Assembly (NCBI RefSeq): GCF_001687585.2 | Contig: NZ_CP016537.2 | Location: forward strand, 282,001 to 346,000 | Length of the DNA stretch: 64,000 bases | Direction: 5' to 3' | Source: Planococcus halocryophilus | GTDB taxonomy: Bacteria; Bacillota; Bacilli; Bacillales_A; Planococcaceae | In this document: positions 16,645 to 28,423 of the stretch, piece after piece | Position numbering within the stretch: the first letter of the stretch is position 1 | Layout of the letters: each line of letters starts with the position of its first letter | The notes under the pieces: model-generated | Told to the model about the DNA's origin: nothing | The model's database searches: none | What the model saw: the letters and a program-made list of their open reading frames with translations, nothing else | Position numbers and translations under genes: made by a program

Positions 16645-18219
16645 ATGTACGCAACACTTGGGAAGATCTTCGATCAGACAGTAAGTATGTATCCGAACAA
16701 AGAAGCGCTAGTCGATATGAGAAGAGAAAAGAGATGGACCTATTCACAATGGAGTGACGAGGTTCATCGTTTAGCGAATGCGCTTATTACAGCAGGTGTC
16801 TGCAAAGGGGATCGTGTTTCAAGCTTTCTTTTCAATAATAGTGAATTACCTACTGTATTGTTTGCCTGTGCAAAAATTGGAGCTGTTTTCAATCCTATCA
16901 ACTTCCGCTTAAAGCCTGAAGAACTAGCATATATATTAAATGATGCAACACCCGAAGTAGTTCTTTTTGAAGAAGCTTTAAAAGAAACAGTTGGAAAAGT
17001 GGTTGAGCAATTTCCGAGTATTCAATTTTGGTTTATAGACGAAGGTGTTCCAGAATATGCAGTGAGTTATCAAGAGCAAGTTACTGCAGCTATTTCGACA
17101 GACCCACTTGTAGAGGTGGATGAAACCGATATATATGCCATCATGTACACGAGTGGAACAACTGGACGACCAAAAGGCGTTATCCATTCTCATCGCAATA
17201 TGGCAGAACAAAGTATGATGTGTATTGCGATGCTGAAATATACAAAAAATGATGTGGGCATGGTAATTGCGCCGATGTTTCATTGTGCTGAATTACATTG
17301 TTGCATCATTCCGCGTGTTCAGGCAGGTGCTTCAAGCATCATTATGCATCAGTTTGATCCTCAAGTAGCAGTCGACACTGTTGAAAAGGAAAAGGTTACA
17401 GTCATGTTTGCTGTTCCTACAATGTGGAGCATGATGACGGAGATAACTGGGGCCAATTCGAAAGTGAAAACTTTGCAGCGTGGATTATATGGAGCAGCTC
17501 CAATGGCGCCTGTTTTAGTTAGACAAGTTAAAGAAGTACTTGGAGTTGAGTTAATCCAAGCGTATGGCCAAACGGAGATGGGACCAGCCATTACTTTTCT
17601 AGCTGAAGACGAACAGTTAACTAAAGCAGGATCTGCTGGAAAACCTGCTTTTAATCATGAAATTCGAATCGTTCGACCCCAAGATCATGGACCTTCAGAA
17701 CCCGATGATCAAGTAGAGCCGTTTGAGGTTGGAGAAATTATTGTTCGAGGTCCAAGTATGATGTTGGGGTATTTCCATCGTCCGCAAGCTACAGCTCGCG
17801 TGATGTATAAAGGCTGGTACCATACTAGCGACTTAGGATATGTGGATGAAGAGGGCTATTTATATGTGGCCGACCGAGTCGACGACATGATTATTAGCGG
17901 TGGAGAAAATATTTATCCGCGCGAAGTAGAAGATGCACTCCACGGACATGAATTGGTTCAGGATGTTGCCGTATTAGGCATCCCTGATGAAAAGTGGGGA
18001 GAGTCGGTAATGGCATTTATCGTCGTAAAAAATGATTTGTTGACGGAGGAGCAATTAGAAGAATATTGCCTGAATAACGAAAATTTAGCGCGATTTAAAC
18101 GACCAAGAACGTACCGCTTTGTTGATGAATTGCCACGTAACGCCAGTGGCAAAATACAGAAATTCTTGTTGCGAGAACTATATGCGGATAAAAAACTAAA
18201 AGAACACGACAAAAAGTAA
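16645..18219 (+). CDS. Fatty-acyl-CoA synthetase (AMP-forming)
   Basis: A 524-residue ANL-superfamily ligase. The ATP/AMP loop is YTSGTTGRPKGVIHSH (about 169-184). YGQTEMGP is the A5 motif, YHTSDLGYVDEEGYLYVADR the A7/A8 hinge, and the A10 lysine lies in NASGKIQKF near the C-terminus. Expected role: activation of medium- or long-chain fatty acids to acyl-CoA, like Bacillus LcfB/YhfL-type enzymes. AGGAGG is upstream. The next gene, 29 bases on, encodes a hotdog thioesterase, so the pair could balance acyl-CoA levels. Chain length is not readable. Confidence 0.88.
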   Translation: MYATLGKIFDQTVSMYPNKEALVDMRREKRWTYSQWSDEVHRLANALITAGVCKGDRVSSFLFNNSELPTVLFACAKIGAVFNPINFRLKPEELAYILNDATPEVVLFEEALKETVGKVVEQFPSIQFWFIDEGVPEYAVSYQEQVTAAISTDPLVEVDETDIYAIMYTSGTTGRPKGVIHSHRNMAEQSMMCIAMLKYTKNDVGMVIAPMFHCAELHCCIIPRVQAGASSIIMHQFDPQVAVDTVEKEKVTVMFAVPTMWSMMTEITGANSKVKTLQRGLYGAAPMAPVLVRQVKEVLGVELIQAYGQTEMGPAITFLAEDEQLTKAGSAGKPAFNHEIRIVRPQDHGPSEPDDQVEPFEVGEIIVRGPSMMLGYFHRPQATARVMYKGWYHTSDLGYVDEEGYLYVADRVDDMIISGGENIYPREVEDALHGHELVQDVAVLGIPDEKWGESVMAFIVVKNDLLTEEQLEEYCLNNENLARFKRPRTYRFVDELPRNASGKIQKFLLRELYADKKLKEHDKK

Positions 18220-18248
18220 GGATGAAAGTTGAGAAGGAGAATGTTTTC

Positions 18249-18644
18249 ATGAATATGAAGCCAATGGATGAAACCATTATTGGCCTATTAGGAATCGAAC
18301 TAGGTGAAATGACTTCGGATATAGCAATGGCTACCATGCCTGTACATGGACCTACGCATCAAGTTTTTGGTCAACTTCATGGAGGTGCATCCGTGGTATT
18401 AGCTGAAACAGTTGCCAGTTTTGGCACTTGGAATTTAATCGATCAAGAAAATGAAATGGCAGTAGGTCTCGAAATTAATGCCAATCATCTACGTGGCAAA
18501 CGAGACGGAATAGTGACGGCTATCGGCACACCCTTGCATAAAGGAAGAACCACTATGGTTTGGGATGTGAAAATTGTTGATGAAGAAGAGAAATTGATTT
18601 GTGTGTCGAGGTGTACGGTAGCGATTGTTCAAAAGAAAAAGTAG
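18249..18644 (+). CDS. Hotdog-fold acyl-CoA thioesterase (PaaI/YdiI-like)
   Basis: About 131 residues. ATG 18249 has GAAGGAG 9 bases upstream and is preferred to ATG 18222. GQLHGGASVVLAETVAS contains the HGG loop and the catalytic acidic residue of the PaaI/MenI branch, and the LEINANHLRGKRDG strand follows. Expected role: hydrolysis of a small acyl- or aryl-CoA. It is probably in an operon with the acyl-CoA synthetase before it. A DHNA-CoA thioesterase role (menaquinone) is possible but not supported by neighbours. Confidence 0.82.
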   Translation: MNMKPMDETIIGLLGIELGEMTSDIAMATMPVHGPTHQVFGQLHGGASVVLAETVASFGTWNLIDQENEMAVGLEINANHLRGKRDGIVTAIGTPLHKGRTTMVWDVKIVDEEEKLICVSRCTVAIVQKKK

Positions 18645-18650
18645 TGAAGA

Positions 18651-18690
18651 AAAGAGAATCCCTTGCTCTCCTGAGCAAGGGATTCTCTTT
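18651..18690 (+). terminator. Strong terminator after the thioesterase gene
   Basis: Perfect 18-bp stem 18651-18668 / 18673-18690, ending in CTCTTT. Confidence 0.92.
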
Positions 18691-18763
18691 GCCTATAATG
18701 AGTTTTTCATTTACAGGCATGTTAGTATAAACAATAAAGAAATGAAAAGTGAGAGTGGTTTAT

Positions 18764-19726
18764 ATGTTCAATTCCTTAAACGAATTAATGGAAGCAAAGA
18801 GCCTGAAAGACAAACGCTCGATACCTTGGAATCAGATTTGCCAGGAAGAACAATTGTCCGAGAAGTTTATTAACGAAAATGCAGACCAAGTAAATTGGAA
18901 ATTGATCTCCGGTCATCAGGAACTATCGGAAGGTTTTATTCGGAAATATCGAAATCGCTTGTTTTGGGATGAAATTATTAAAACGCAAAAGCTTTCGGAA
19001 AGTTTCATTGAGAAGTATGCCAATAAAAAGAAATGGCAACCAATTGCTATTGAAGAGTTGAGTAAAAAGCAGCAAAAAACCTTTGAAAAAGAAAGCCGGG
19101 CATTTGATGCGACATATTATTGGAAGCTTGTTTCAAAAAAACAGCAATTAGCAAATGCAAAAGGGTTGTCACCGATGTTTATCGAAAAGCACCAAAACAA
19201 ATTAGATTGGGCGGAACTTAGTCGCTACCAGCATTTACCGATGCCATTAATCTATCGTCATGCTCATCAAGTGGACTGGACTTTAGTTACGCGTTATCAA
19301 GTGTTATCCGAACGCTTTATCGAAAAGTATAGCAATCGTGTTGAATGGGAAACAATCTCGTTTCACCAGTCTTTGTCTGAGCGCTTTATCAATCGGCATC
19401 ATGGGAAAATGAGCTTTATCTCAGCGCAAGAAAGACGTTCTGAAGCGTTCCTTTTTACGCATTTTGATAAACTGGATGCCGCATCAATCTTAGAGCATCA
19501 GCAGTTGGCTAACGTAAAAAGATATGAGCCAGTTGATGTTTATATACTGACCAAAGGTGATCAAAAAAAATACATTCTGAAATTTCATGGCCGAACTGAG
19601 GGATTGGAAGCAATTCGCAAAGTTGATGAAGAAGAATTGTATGATCACTTAGAAGAGAATGGTTTATTGGTGGTAATCGAAGAAGATTTCCCAGAACTAA
19701 AGATTATTGGTGATATGCGGTTCTAA
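18764..19726 (+). CDS. Protein of 23-residue W...LSExFIxKY repeats
   Basis: About 320 residues, cytosolic by composition. From residue about 20 to 250 it consists of eight or nine helical repeats of about 23 residues with the pattern W-x2-[IL]-[ST]-x-x-Q-x-LSE-x-FI-x-[KR]-[YH]. Examples are QELSEGFIRKYRNRLFW, QKLSESFIEKYANKKKW, QVLSERFIEKYSNRVEW and QSLSERFINRHHGKM. A non-repeat C-terminal domain (about 255-320) follows. Such WxxISxxQxLSExFI repeats are known to me mainly from large DNA viruses and phage proteins. No phage genes lie nearby. The GTG at 18749 is a weaker alternative start. Function unknown; a protein-binding solenoid is likely. Confidence 0.65.
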   Translation: MFNSLNELMEAKSLKDKRSIPWNQICQEEQLSEKFINENADQVNWKLISGHQELSEGFIRKYRNRLFWDEIIKTQKLSESFIEKYANKKKWQPIAIEELSKKQQKTFEKESRAFDATYYWKLVSKKQQLANAKGLSPMFIEKHQNKLDWAELSRYQHLPMPLIYRHAHQVDWTLVTRYQVLSERFIEKYSNRVEWETISFHQSLSERFINRHHGKMSFISAQERRSEAFLFTHFDKLDAASILEHQQLANVKRYEPVDVYILTKGDQKKYILKFHGRTEGLEAIRKVDEEELYDHLEENGLLVVIEEDFPELKIIGDMRF

Positions 19727-19818
19727 TGTTCTATTTACATCGCGCTAATAATTGAACGCTGATTTTTAAAAGAAAACAGGTTATACTAAAGAAAAAATTG
19801 AAAGTTGGGATTTTATTC

Positions 19819-21483
19819 ATGGCTTTTACGGATTTATCGATTGCAAGCAAAGCAACTATACACCCGATTCTGGAAATTGCAGAACAGGCGGGCATTTCAA
19901 AAGAGGCTTTGGAATTATACGGAAACTTTAAAGCGAAAATCAATGTAGATCAATTGCCACCTGTTCAAAAATTAGGGCAAGTAGTATTAGTTACAGCAAT
20001 TAGTCCAACTCCTGCTGGAGAAGGGAAGTCTACAGTAACTGTAGGATTAGCAGATGCTTTTAAGCAATTGAAAGAATCCGTAGCGGTAGCTCTTCGTGAA
20101 CCCTCTTTAGGTCCAGTCATGGGTGTGAAAGGCGGTGCGACAGGCGGAGGCTTTGCACAAGTCTTACCAATGGAAGATATCAATTTGCATTTCACAGGAG
20201 ATATTCACGCCATTACTTCAGCGAATAATGCGCTAGCTGCGTTAATAGACAATCATTTGCACCAAAAGAATGTTTTAAATATTGACCCACGACGTATTAC
20301 TTGGAAACGAGTATTGGATATCAATGACCGTGCGTTACGCCAAGTGACGATTGGTCTTGGTGGACCTGGACAAGGAATCCCTCGTCAGGACGGCTTTGAT
20401 ATTACGGTGGCCTCGGAAATCATGGCTGTACTATGTTTAGCGACTTCCCTTTCAGACTTGAAAGAACGATTAGCACAAATGGTTATTGGCTACACGTATG
20501 ACAGAGAGCCAGTTACAGTCAGAGACCTTGAAGCAGAAGGAGCTTTAACTTTATTGTTAAAAGAAGCCTTTAAACCAAATTTAGTTCAAACGATTGAAGG
20601 GACACCTGCTATTATCCACGGAGGTCCGTTTGCGAATATCGCTCACGGCTGTAACTCGCTAATTGCGACAAACACAGCGAGACGTATAGCTGATATCGTT
20701 GTAACTGAAGCTGGCTTCGGTGCTGATTTGGGTGCAGAGAAATTTATGCACATCAAGTCGAGAAAAGGTGAATTCAATCCAGATGCTGTTGTTATCGTAG
20801 CCACTGTTCGAGCTCTTAAAATGCACGGTGGGGTAAAAAAAGATCAATTAACAGAAGCGAATGCAGATGCTGTAAAACGTGGAATGGTCAATTTGGCTAA
20901 ACATGTAGATACTATTCAACAATTTGGCATTGAGCCTGTTGTGGCATTAAATCGCTTTGCTGGTGATAGTGAAGAAGAGTTAGCAACAGTACTAGATTGG
21001 GCAAAACAACAAGGAGTTGAGATTGCTTTAACGGAAGTTTGGGAAAAAGGCGGCCAAGGTGGAATAGCTTTAGCTAAACTTGTGAAAAAAGAATTGCAAC
21101 GCCCAACAAATTTCCGATTTCTTTATAAAGAAGAGGATTCGATTGAAGAAAAACTTCGTACAATCGTTCAAAAAGTGTATGGGGGAGCAGATATCCAATT
21201 GTCTGACCTTGCACAAAAACAGCTTGTCGAATTGAAAAAATTCGGTTGGGATTCATTGCCGATCTGTATGGCCAAAACACAGTATTCGTTATCAGATCAG
21301 CCTAAATTATTGGGCCGTCCTGAAGGATTTACCATTACCATTCGAGAGATTATGCCGAAATTAGGCGCAGGATTTTTGGTGTGCTTGACGGGTGATATTA
21401 TGACCATGCCTGGTCTTCCTAAAAATCCTGCTGCTCTGAATATGGATGTCACTGCAGATGGAAAAGCAATTGGCCTATTTTAA
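19819..21483 (+). CDS. fhs: Formate-tetrahydrofolate ligase
   Basis: 554 residues from ATG 19819 (GGGA upstream; TTG 19798 is less likely). It makes 10-formyl-THF from formate, ATP and THF in one-carbon metabolism. The ATP-binding P-loop [11 protein letters not shown] (about 64-74), [27 protein letters not shown] and the conserved [20 protein letters not shown] near the C-terminus are diagnostic. The length fits the family (about 555-560). Monocistronic, with a terminator. Confidence 0.96.
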   Translation: MAFTDLSIASKATIHPILEIAEQAGISKEALELYGNFKAKINVDQLPPVQKLGQVVLVTAISPTPAGEGKSTVTVGLADAFKQLKESVAVALREPSLGPVMGVKGGATGGGFAQVLPMEDINLHFTGDIHAITSANNALAALIDNHLHQKNVLNIDPRRITWKRVLDINDRALRQVTIGLGGPGQGIPRQDGFDITVASEIMAVLCLATSLSDLKERLAQMVIGYTYDREPVTVRDLEAEGALTLLLKEAFKPNLVQTIEGTPAIIHGGPFANIAHGCNSLIATNTARRIADIVVTEAGFGADLGAEKFMHIKSRKGEFNPDAVVIVATVRALKMHGGVKKDQLTEANADAVKRGMVNLAKHVDTIQQFGIEPVVALNRFAGDSEEELATVLDWAKQQGVEIALTEVWEKGGQGGIALAKLVKKELQRPTNFRFLYKEEDSIEEKLRTIVQKVYGGADIQLSDLAQKQLVELKKFGWDSLPICMAKTQYSLSDQPKLLGRPEGFTITIREIMPKLGAGFLVCLTGDIMTMPGLPKNPAALNMDVTADGKAIGLF

Positions 21484-21523
21484 GTAAACAAAAGGCTTGG
21501 ATTTAACAATAAGTCAGCGTATA

Positions 21524-21566
21524 AGAGGTGTTGGAATGAAATCATTCCAATACCTCTTTGTTTTTC
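21524..21566 (+). terminator. Terminator after fhs
   Basis: 16-bp stem 21524-21539 / 21542-21557 with one G-U pair, then TTTGTTTTTC. Confidence 0.85.
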
Positions 21567-21730
21567 TACTAATTAACTTGTATTTTGTTCCCGCGTGCTT
21601 CAAATCATACAAAATTTAATGTAAGTGAATAATCAGTAAAATAAGACGCGATCTGAAAATGGGTGGTAGAATATAGAAAATCAAGGTGAACAAGATAGAT
21701 AGTTTAGCTAAAGTTACAGGAGGAACAAAG

Positions 21731-21952
21731 ATGACTTGCCAAATTACAGTTACGGATTTTGTAGAACAAAATACAGCGATTTATATGCAAGTAGAAGTTT
21801 ATGACCCGCAAACAAATCAACGGTATCAAGAAGAATTACGGTTTCTAGGTGATTTATTATACGGTGATTTAGTGCATACAAAAAAATCTCCTTTAACGGA
21901 ACAATGTCGACTGGAGACAATTGCTTATTTGAAATCTTATTTTGATCGATAA
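21731..21952 (+). CDS. Small conserved-looking hypothetical protein
   Basis: 73 residues, starting at ATG 21731 with a perfect ACAGGAGG upstream (the frame also opens at 21686). Acidic and soluble; it reads as a small beta-rich domain (TCQITVTDF, YMQVEVYDP) followed by helices. It lies 16 bases before the DUF4139 gene and is probably co-transcribed with it. I do not recognise the family. Confidence 0.6.
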   Translation: MTCQITVTDFVEQNTAIYMQVEVYDPQTNQRYQEELRFLGDLLYGDLVHTKKSPLTEQCRLETIAYLKSYFDR

Positions 21953-21968
21953 ATAAGGAGGGATTTGG

Positions 21969-23261
21969 ATGGAATTCCAATCAACACACGAACATCTACT
22001 ATCTCAAAGCATAACCATTTATAATGATGGATTTGGGTTGGTCAAAGAAATGAGAGAAGTCCCAGCAAACAAAGAAGTGACAGAAATCCGGTTTATGAAC
22101 GTCTCTCCTAAAATTGAAGTAGATTCTATTTTGATAGAAGGACTTCACATCGTGGAACAAAGCTATACCTCTGACTTGGTCAGTAAAGAAACATTATTGG
22201 AAAAGTATATTGATGAGATCATAACTATAAAAAATGAAAAGTTGAATAAGGCATGGGAAGTTCGTTTGCTGAGTGTTTCGGATCATATTATTGCTGAGCG
22301 GATGGATACAGGAGAGATACTCATTGATCCAGTTGGGCAGTTGATTTTCCCTGGGTTGCCAAAAGAGTTACTGACAAAACCAGCATTAGTTTGCAAAGTC
22401 ATGGCTATCGAATCCGCTTCTAAAGTAGACATTTCCTATTTGACAGAAGGAGTAGAATGGCGAGCAAATTATGTTGCGAAAATTAGCGGCTCTACGTTAA
22501 ACTTTATCGGTTGGTTTCAAATTTCCAATAATAGCGGCATGATTTTTTCCGAAAGTCAGCTCCAGTTAGCTGCTGGTAAAGTGAATCGGTATAAGAATAA
22601 CTTGCCATTAGTTACGCAGTCCAGCTTGTTTTCTGCAGCAGAGGAACCAAAGTTTGGCATCAAAGAGCATAGTTTAGCTGATTCCTATGTATATAGCATG
22701 GGTCGCCCAGTGACCATTTTAAACAAACAGACTAAACAAATAAGTTTCTTAAATATACAAGAAGTTGCTTTTCGAAGATTGTATAAAATAGATGCGCACA
22801 GTGAACAAGCGAAAGTTGTGGTTGAATTCGATAACATTGCGGCTAACAAGCTAGGAATGCCATTGCCTCAAGGAGTTTTAAAAGTATATCACCAAGACGA
22901 CAATGGAGAAATGGAATTTATCGGTGAAGATGCTGTCAAAAATACGGCGGTACAGCAAAAAGTATCTTTAACGGTAGGTCGAGCTTTTGATATTGTCAGT
23001 GAAAGCTGGGAAAAGAAGCGGGATAGAAGCGGTCACTTTGACTATATTACGTATATTTACAAAGTGCATAACCAAAAATCGGCGCACGTTCGAGTGGATG
23101 TAAAACACGAAGTTTTCGAACAAATGTGGGAGATGGAATCATCTAGTCATGATTACGAGTTAAAACAATCAAATGAATTAGAGTTTTGTGTACACATGTC
23201 TCCAGGGAAAAAAGTGGAAGTAGAGTTTACTTATAAAGTAAATAGAAGAACTGAAGAATAG
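21969..23261 (+). CDS. DUF4139 domain protein
   Basis: 430 residues, no signal peptide or clear membrane segment. The start ITIYNDGFGLVKEMREVP, the middle DLVSKETLLEKYID and the SYLTEGVEWRANYVAKI and LAAGKVNRYKNN segments are the hallmark of DUF4139 (MuiA-related) proteins, which fold mainly as beta sheets. The C-terminal end (about 360-430) is a beta domain. GGAGGG precedes the ATG. It forms a three-gene row with the small protein before it and the PH-domain protein after it. Biochemical function is unknown. Confidence 0.8.
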   Translation: MEFQSTHEHLLSQSITIYNDGFGLVKEMREVPANKEVTEIRFMNVSPKIEVDSILIEGLHIVEQSYTSDLVSKETLLEKYIDEIITIKNEKLNKAWEVRLLSVSDHIIAERMDTGEILIDPVGQLIFPGLPKELLTKPALVCKVMAIESASKVDISYLTEGVEWRANYVAKISGSTLNFIGWFQISNNSGMIFSESQLQLAAGKVNRYKNNLPLVTQSSLFSAAEEPKFGIKEHSLADSYVYSMGRPVTILNKQTKQISFLNIQEVAFRRLYKIDAHSEQAKVVVEFDNIAANKLGMPLPQGVLKVYHQDDNGEMEFIGEDAVKNTAVQQKVSLTVGRAFDIVSESWEKKRDRSGHFDYITYIYKVHNQKSAHVRVDVKHEVFEQMWEMESSSHDYELKQSNELEFCVHMSPGKKVEVEFTYKVNRRTEE

Positions 23262-23329
23262 CTTAAAAAAATTTTGATAAAATAAAATGGGAGAAGTAAG
23301 TATTTTAATAGTAAAGGAGAAGAAGAGAC

Positions 23330-23944
23330 ATGTTCAAAAAAATGGCTTCAGAAGCATTAGGATTATCAGATATTGGGAAAATAATCGATCCACAAGACTT
23401 TGATAAAACGGATTCAGATGATTACGTTATGCATGAAGATGGGGAGAAAATCTATTTTTTGATTAAGACAAAAGCGGACGAATATTGCTTTACTAATCTT
23501 GCGATCATCCATGTAGATGGAGATAGCGCAATGTCATCTAAACGGATCTTAAAGCGTTACCCTTATTCGCAGCATACCATTTCAAGTGTCGTGCTTGAAA
23601 CTGCAGGGAAAATCGATTTAGATGTAGAGTTAGCCTTTGTTGTAGGAGCCGTTCATTTTAAAATCGATGTTCAAAAACAGCAAGCAAGTCGCTTAACGAA
23701 TTTGTATAAGTCTTTGTTACGAGTTGCTGAAATTATGCATGAAAATGCCATTATTACGAACATGGCAAATGACAGTTTAAATAAGGCGGTCAGCGTTTTG
23801 CAGAATTCTAGAACGAGTGATGTAACATTAGATGATCAATATTCAAAACTGACTGATTTTGGCTTTACTTGGATGACTTCCGTCCGCAATCAATACCACG
23901 TAAAAGATTTTGGAGATGTATTTGAAAAATATATTAACAATTGA
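23330..23944 (+). CDS. Bacterial PH-domain protein (YvbH-like)
   Basis: 204 residues. Residues about 10-125 match the bacterial pleckstrin-homology fold as in Bacillus YvbH (GEKIYFLIKTKADEYCFTNL, then KRILKRYPYSQH). Residues about 140-200 form the YvbH C-terminal helical oligomerisation part (YSKLTDFGFTWMTSVRNQYH). The length equals B. subtilis YvbH. Cytosolic. Role unknown; PH-like proteins often bind membranes or envelope-stress components. Strong AAGGAG upstream. Confidence 0.85.
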   Translation: MFKKMASEALGLSDIGKIIDPQDFDKTDSDDYVMHEDGEKIYFLIKTKADEYCFTNLAIIHVDGDSAMSSKRILKRYPYSQHTISSVVLETAGKIDLDVELAFVVGAVHFKIDVQKQQASRLTNLYKSLLRVAEIMHENAIITNMANDSLNKAVSVLQNSRTSDVTLDDQYSKLTDFGFTWMTSVRNQYHVKDFGDVFEKYINN

Positions 23945-23974
23945 ATGGTTTATTTTAAAATGAAAAATCATTTT

Positions 23975-24016
23975 AAAAAGGTGTATGCTTACTTAGACTT
24001 AGCAGCACCTTTTTTA
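23975..24016 (+). terminator. Probable terminator after the PH-domain gene
   Basis: AAAAAGGTG pairs with CACCTTTTTT, with an inner TGCT/AGCA extension and a T-rich tail. Confidence 0.65.
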
Positions 24017-24086
24017 TTATTTTAATGTAATAACAAGTCAGTTTTATATCTGAATAAAATGAATATTTTTTAAAAAAGGCACGCGG

Positions 24087-24114
24087 TTGAAAAGCAAAAA
24101 GAGCATGCTATAAT
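24087..24114 (+). promoter_or_regulatory. Sigma-A promoter of the xpt-pbuX operon
   Basis: TTGAAA (24087-24092), a 16-base spacer and a perfect TATAAT (24109-24114). It sits about 20 bases before the purine aptamer. Confidence 0.75.
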
Positions 24115-24131
24115 TAGATCATTCAAATACG

Positions 24132-26262
<2,131 letters not shown>

Positions 26263-26265
26263 CGT

Positions 26266-26306
26266 AAAATGAGCAAGCCAAGTATACGCGGCTTGCTCAT
26301 TTTTTA
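26266..26306. terminator. Bidirectional terminator between pbuX and the esterase gene
   Basis: 14-bp stem 26266-26279 / 26290-26303 with A- and T-runs on its two sides; the 3' arm abuts the stop codon of the minus-strand gene. Confidence 0.9.
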
Positions 26307-27308
26307 TTTGCTATAAACAGCAAGAAAGTCGAGTGTTTTTTTGAGTGTTTCTCTTGCATCATCTGTATATAAATCGTATTGATATTCATGTTTCAAGTTT
26401 TTCTGAGTGCCTTTAAAGAATACAGAAGCGACTTGAACGTCGTAAGCCTGTAAAACATCAACCAGTTCAATAGATTGGGAAACAAAAGGATCCGCATCAC
26501 CAGCGGTTATGAAAACAGGTGGGAAGTCAGAGCTAATGTGTTGAACTGTAGAAAGCTCATCGATTTTCGCAAACGACTCAAAAGGTTCTGCGCCCGTATA
26601 GGCTGTTAAGAAAAAATCGATATTTGGAAATGCTGTAGTTCTTAGTGTATCCATGTTGTATATACCGCATAACAACAATGCTCCTTGAAGTTGATTGCTA
26701 GATATGGCAGGTTGAATAGCCATGTTGTTAGCAAGTTCCACATTTGATATAAGAGCCGCAATTTGGCTGGAAATTTGGGCACCTGCTGAATCTCCACCGA
26801 TGAACACTCGCTCCATATCACCTCCGTATTGACTCGCGTGAATTTTCATATAAGCAAGAGCCTCATTTGCCTGCACTACGGGACCTGGATAAAGAGCTGT
26901 TGGAGCTAACGAATAATCAATATTCGCTACGACGTAACCCGCATTTGCAAGTGACATTGCATAATCTTGTCGACTTTCTTTAGAGCCTCCTACATACCCG
27001 CCCCCATGTATCCATAAGATAACAGGCATTGAATCAACTGCTTCTTTAGGATAATAAATATCCAAGAGGCTATTTGGAGAATCATGGTAAGACAAGTTCT
27101 TCACGACTGTGACTCGCTTCGTAATTTCATGAAAATTGGGAGGTGCGCTAAAAGCAGCAGAACCTGAAACATGAATAGATGCCGAAACGTCAGGAGGAGC
27201 GGTAGTTTCTTCAAAAATAACCATCACAAAGACTAAAGCGATAAAGAGCGTGGCAAGCGTCCATTTTTTTTGAGTTCCACGTTTACGGTTTGCACTCACA
27301 CTATCCAT
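26304..27308 (-). CDS. Membrane-anchored alpha/beta hydrolase (HSL-type esterase)
   Basis: 334 residues. One N-terminal transmembrane helix (about 17-33) places the catalytic domain outside the membrane. The oxyanion motif HGGGYVGG, nucleophile GDSAGAQI, Asp in TAGDADPFVS and late His in NLKHEYQYD give a full triad of the hormone-sensitive-lipase/carboxylesterase branch. Expected role: hydrolysis of short-chain esters. Substrate unknown. Single gene. Confidence 0.87.
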   Translation of the reverse strand: MDSVSANRKRGTQKKWTLATLFIALVFVMVIFEETTAPPDVSASIHVSGSAAFSAPPNFHEITKRVTVVKNLSYHDSPNSLLDIYYPKEAVDSMPVILWIHGGGYVGGSKESRQDYAMSLANAGYVVANIDYSLAPTALYPGPVVQANEALAYMKIHASQYGGDMERVFIGGDSAGAQISSQIAALISNVELANNMAIQPAISSNQLQGALLLCGIYNMDTLRTTAFPNIDFFLTAYTGAEPFESFAKIDELSTVQHISSDFPPVFITAGDADPFVSQSIELVDVLQAYDVQVASVFFKGTQKNLKHEYQYDLYTDDARETLKKTLDFLAVYSK

Positions 27309-27375
27309 CCTTTAAATTAAATTTTCACTCGTTGAAGTATGTTGAATCCTTAATCATTCGGGTATAGGTTAGATT

Positions 27376-27399
27376 ATGGAGCTATGGAGCTATGGAGCT
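27376..27399. repeat. Short tandem repeat, 3 x 8 bp
   Basis: Three perfect copies of ATGGAGCT in the 275-base gap between divergent genes. Slippage could vary the copy number and the promoter spacing; the rest of the gap is AT-rich with no visible gene. Confidence 0.85.
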
Positions 27400-27583
27400 A
27401 ATTACTTCGTCGGTTCTGAATTATCTATCTATATACTTGCTATGCTAACACGAAAACCGCCAATGACCAACGGATTAAATTCGCTGAATTGAAATATATT
27501 TGTAATACTGAACGAGCAAGATTGCAACACAAAGGGGGTAAGTTAAGAGGTAATATTTTTGCACTTTTGAAAGGAGTGAGCAA

Positions 27584-28321
27584 ATGTTTGGGATACCCGA
27601 TTTAATAGCATTAGTAATATCTGCATTCATTATTTTACCGGTAGTGGTCTTTCTGAGACAATCGGGTTATTTGTTGATGAGCTTGATTTTAGGTGTGAAA
27701 AACCCGAGATTAACCGTCGGATCAGGTACAAGAATTATCAAAATCGGCTTGTTTGATATACGGAAGTATTACCATTTATATAGCTGGTTTTCATACGATT
27801 CGCTAAAACGGCAAGGAAAGATTGCTTACATCGCACTTTACGCAAGCCCGATTTTATTAAATACAGTGGTGGCTATTACGTTAAACGCCATGGTGGCCAA
27901 CGGCATGTTTGAAGAACGCGCAACTTTTTTCAATCGGTTTGTTTTTTATGCATTTTACTTTGTCTTATTTGATGTTATTCCCATGAAGACCGCTAACGGA
28001 ATGCCGAATAACGGATTGATTATTTATGAAATGCTTCGTTATGGCAAAAGAACGGATTTTAACGACGAACCTTTCCTTCCTTCGACTTCTGAAGTTGAAG
28101 AACAATATCACGAGGATGTGGAAAAAATAGAAGAACTTAAAGAGCATCAAAAAGATCAGATAGAGGAAGAACAAGAGAATTCAAATATCTCTAAAACAGA
28201 AGAACGGGAGATAAAAGAAGAAATTGAAAAGGACAAACAGGACAATAAAGAAGACTTGGAAGAAATTAAAAAGCAACGGAAAGAACAGTTGGAAGAATAT
28301 GAAGACAACAAGCCTGACTGA
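27584..28321 (+). CDS. Degenerate M50-like membrane protein with charged coiled-coil tail
   Basis: 245 residues. Residues 1-155 have four to five hydrophobic segments in the layout of a site-2 protease (M50). The expected HExxH site is replaced by R25-QSGY in VVFLRQSGYLLMSLILGV, and the second metal motif corresponds to LFDVIPMKTANGMPNNG. Residues about 165-245 are an extremely Glu/Lys-rich helix, probably a coiled coil. So it is probably a non-catalytic M50 homologue or a membrane scaffold. The family assignment is by layout and is tentative. AAAGGAG precedes the ATG. Confidence 0.6.
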   Translation: MFGIPDLIALVISAFIILPVVVFLRQSGYLLMSLILGVKNPRLTVGSGTRIIKIGLFDIRKYYHLYSWFSYDSLKRQGKIAYIALYASPILLNTVVAITLNAMVANGMFEERATFFNRFVFYAFYFVLFDVIPMKTANGMPNNGLIIYEMLRYGKRTDFNDEPFLPSTSEVEEQYHEDVEKIEELKEHQKDQIEEEQENSNISKTEEREIKEEIEKDKQDNKEDLEEIKKQRKEQLEEYEDNKPD

Positions 28322-28423
28322 AGTTTTAGTGTCCAGATGAGGAATTGGAATCAATATTTTTAATTCAAGATAATACAATGGTAAGATACCCATAGAGTTT
28401 TAATGACAAAGGAGTGCTGTACA

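Noticed and set aside
27376..27399. Phase-variation switch
   Set aside because: Only three 8-bp copies, with no promoter element recognised around them; kept as a simple repeat.
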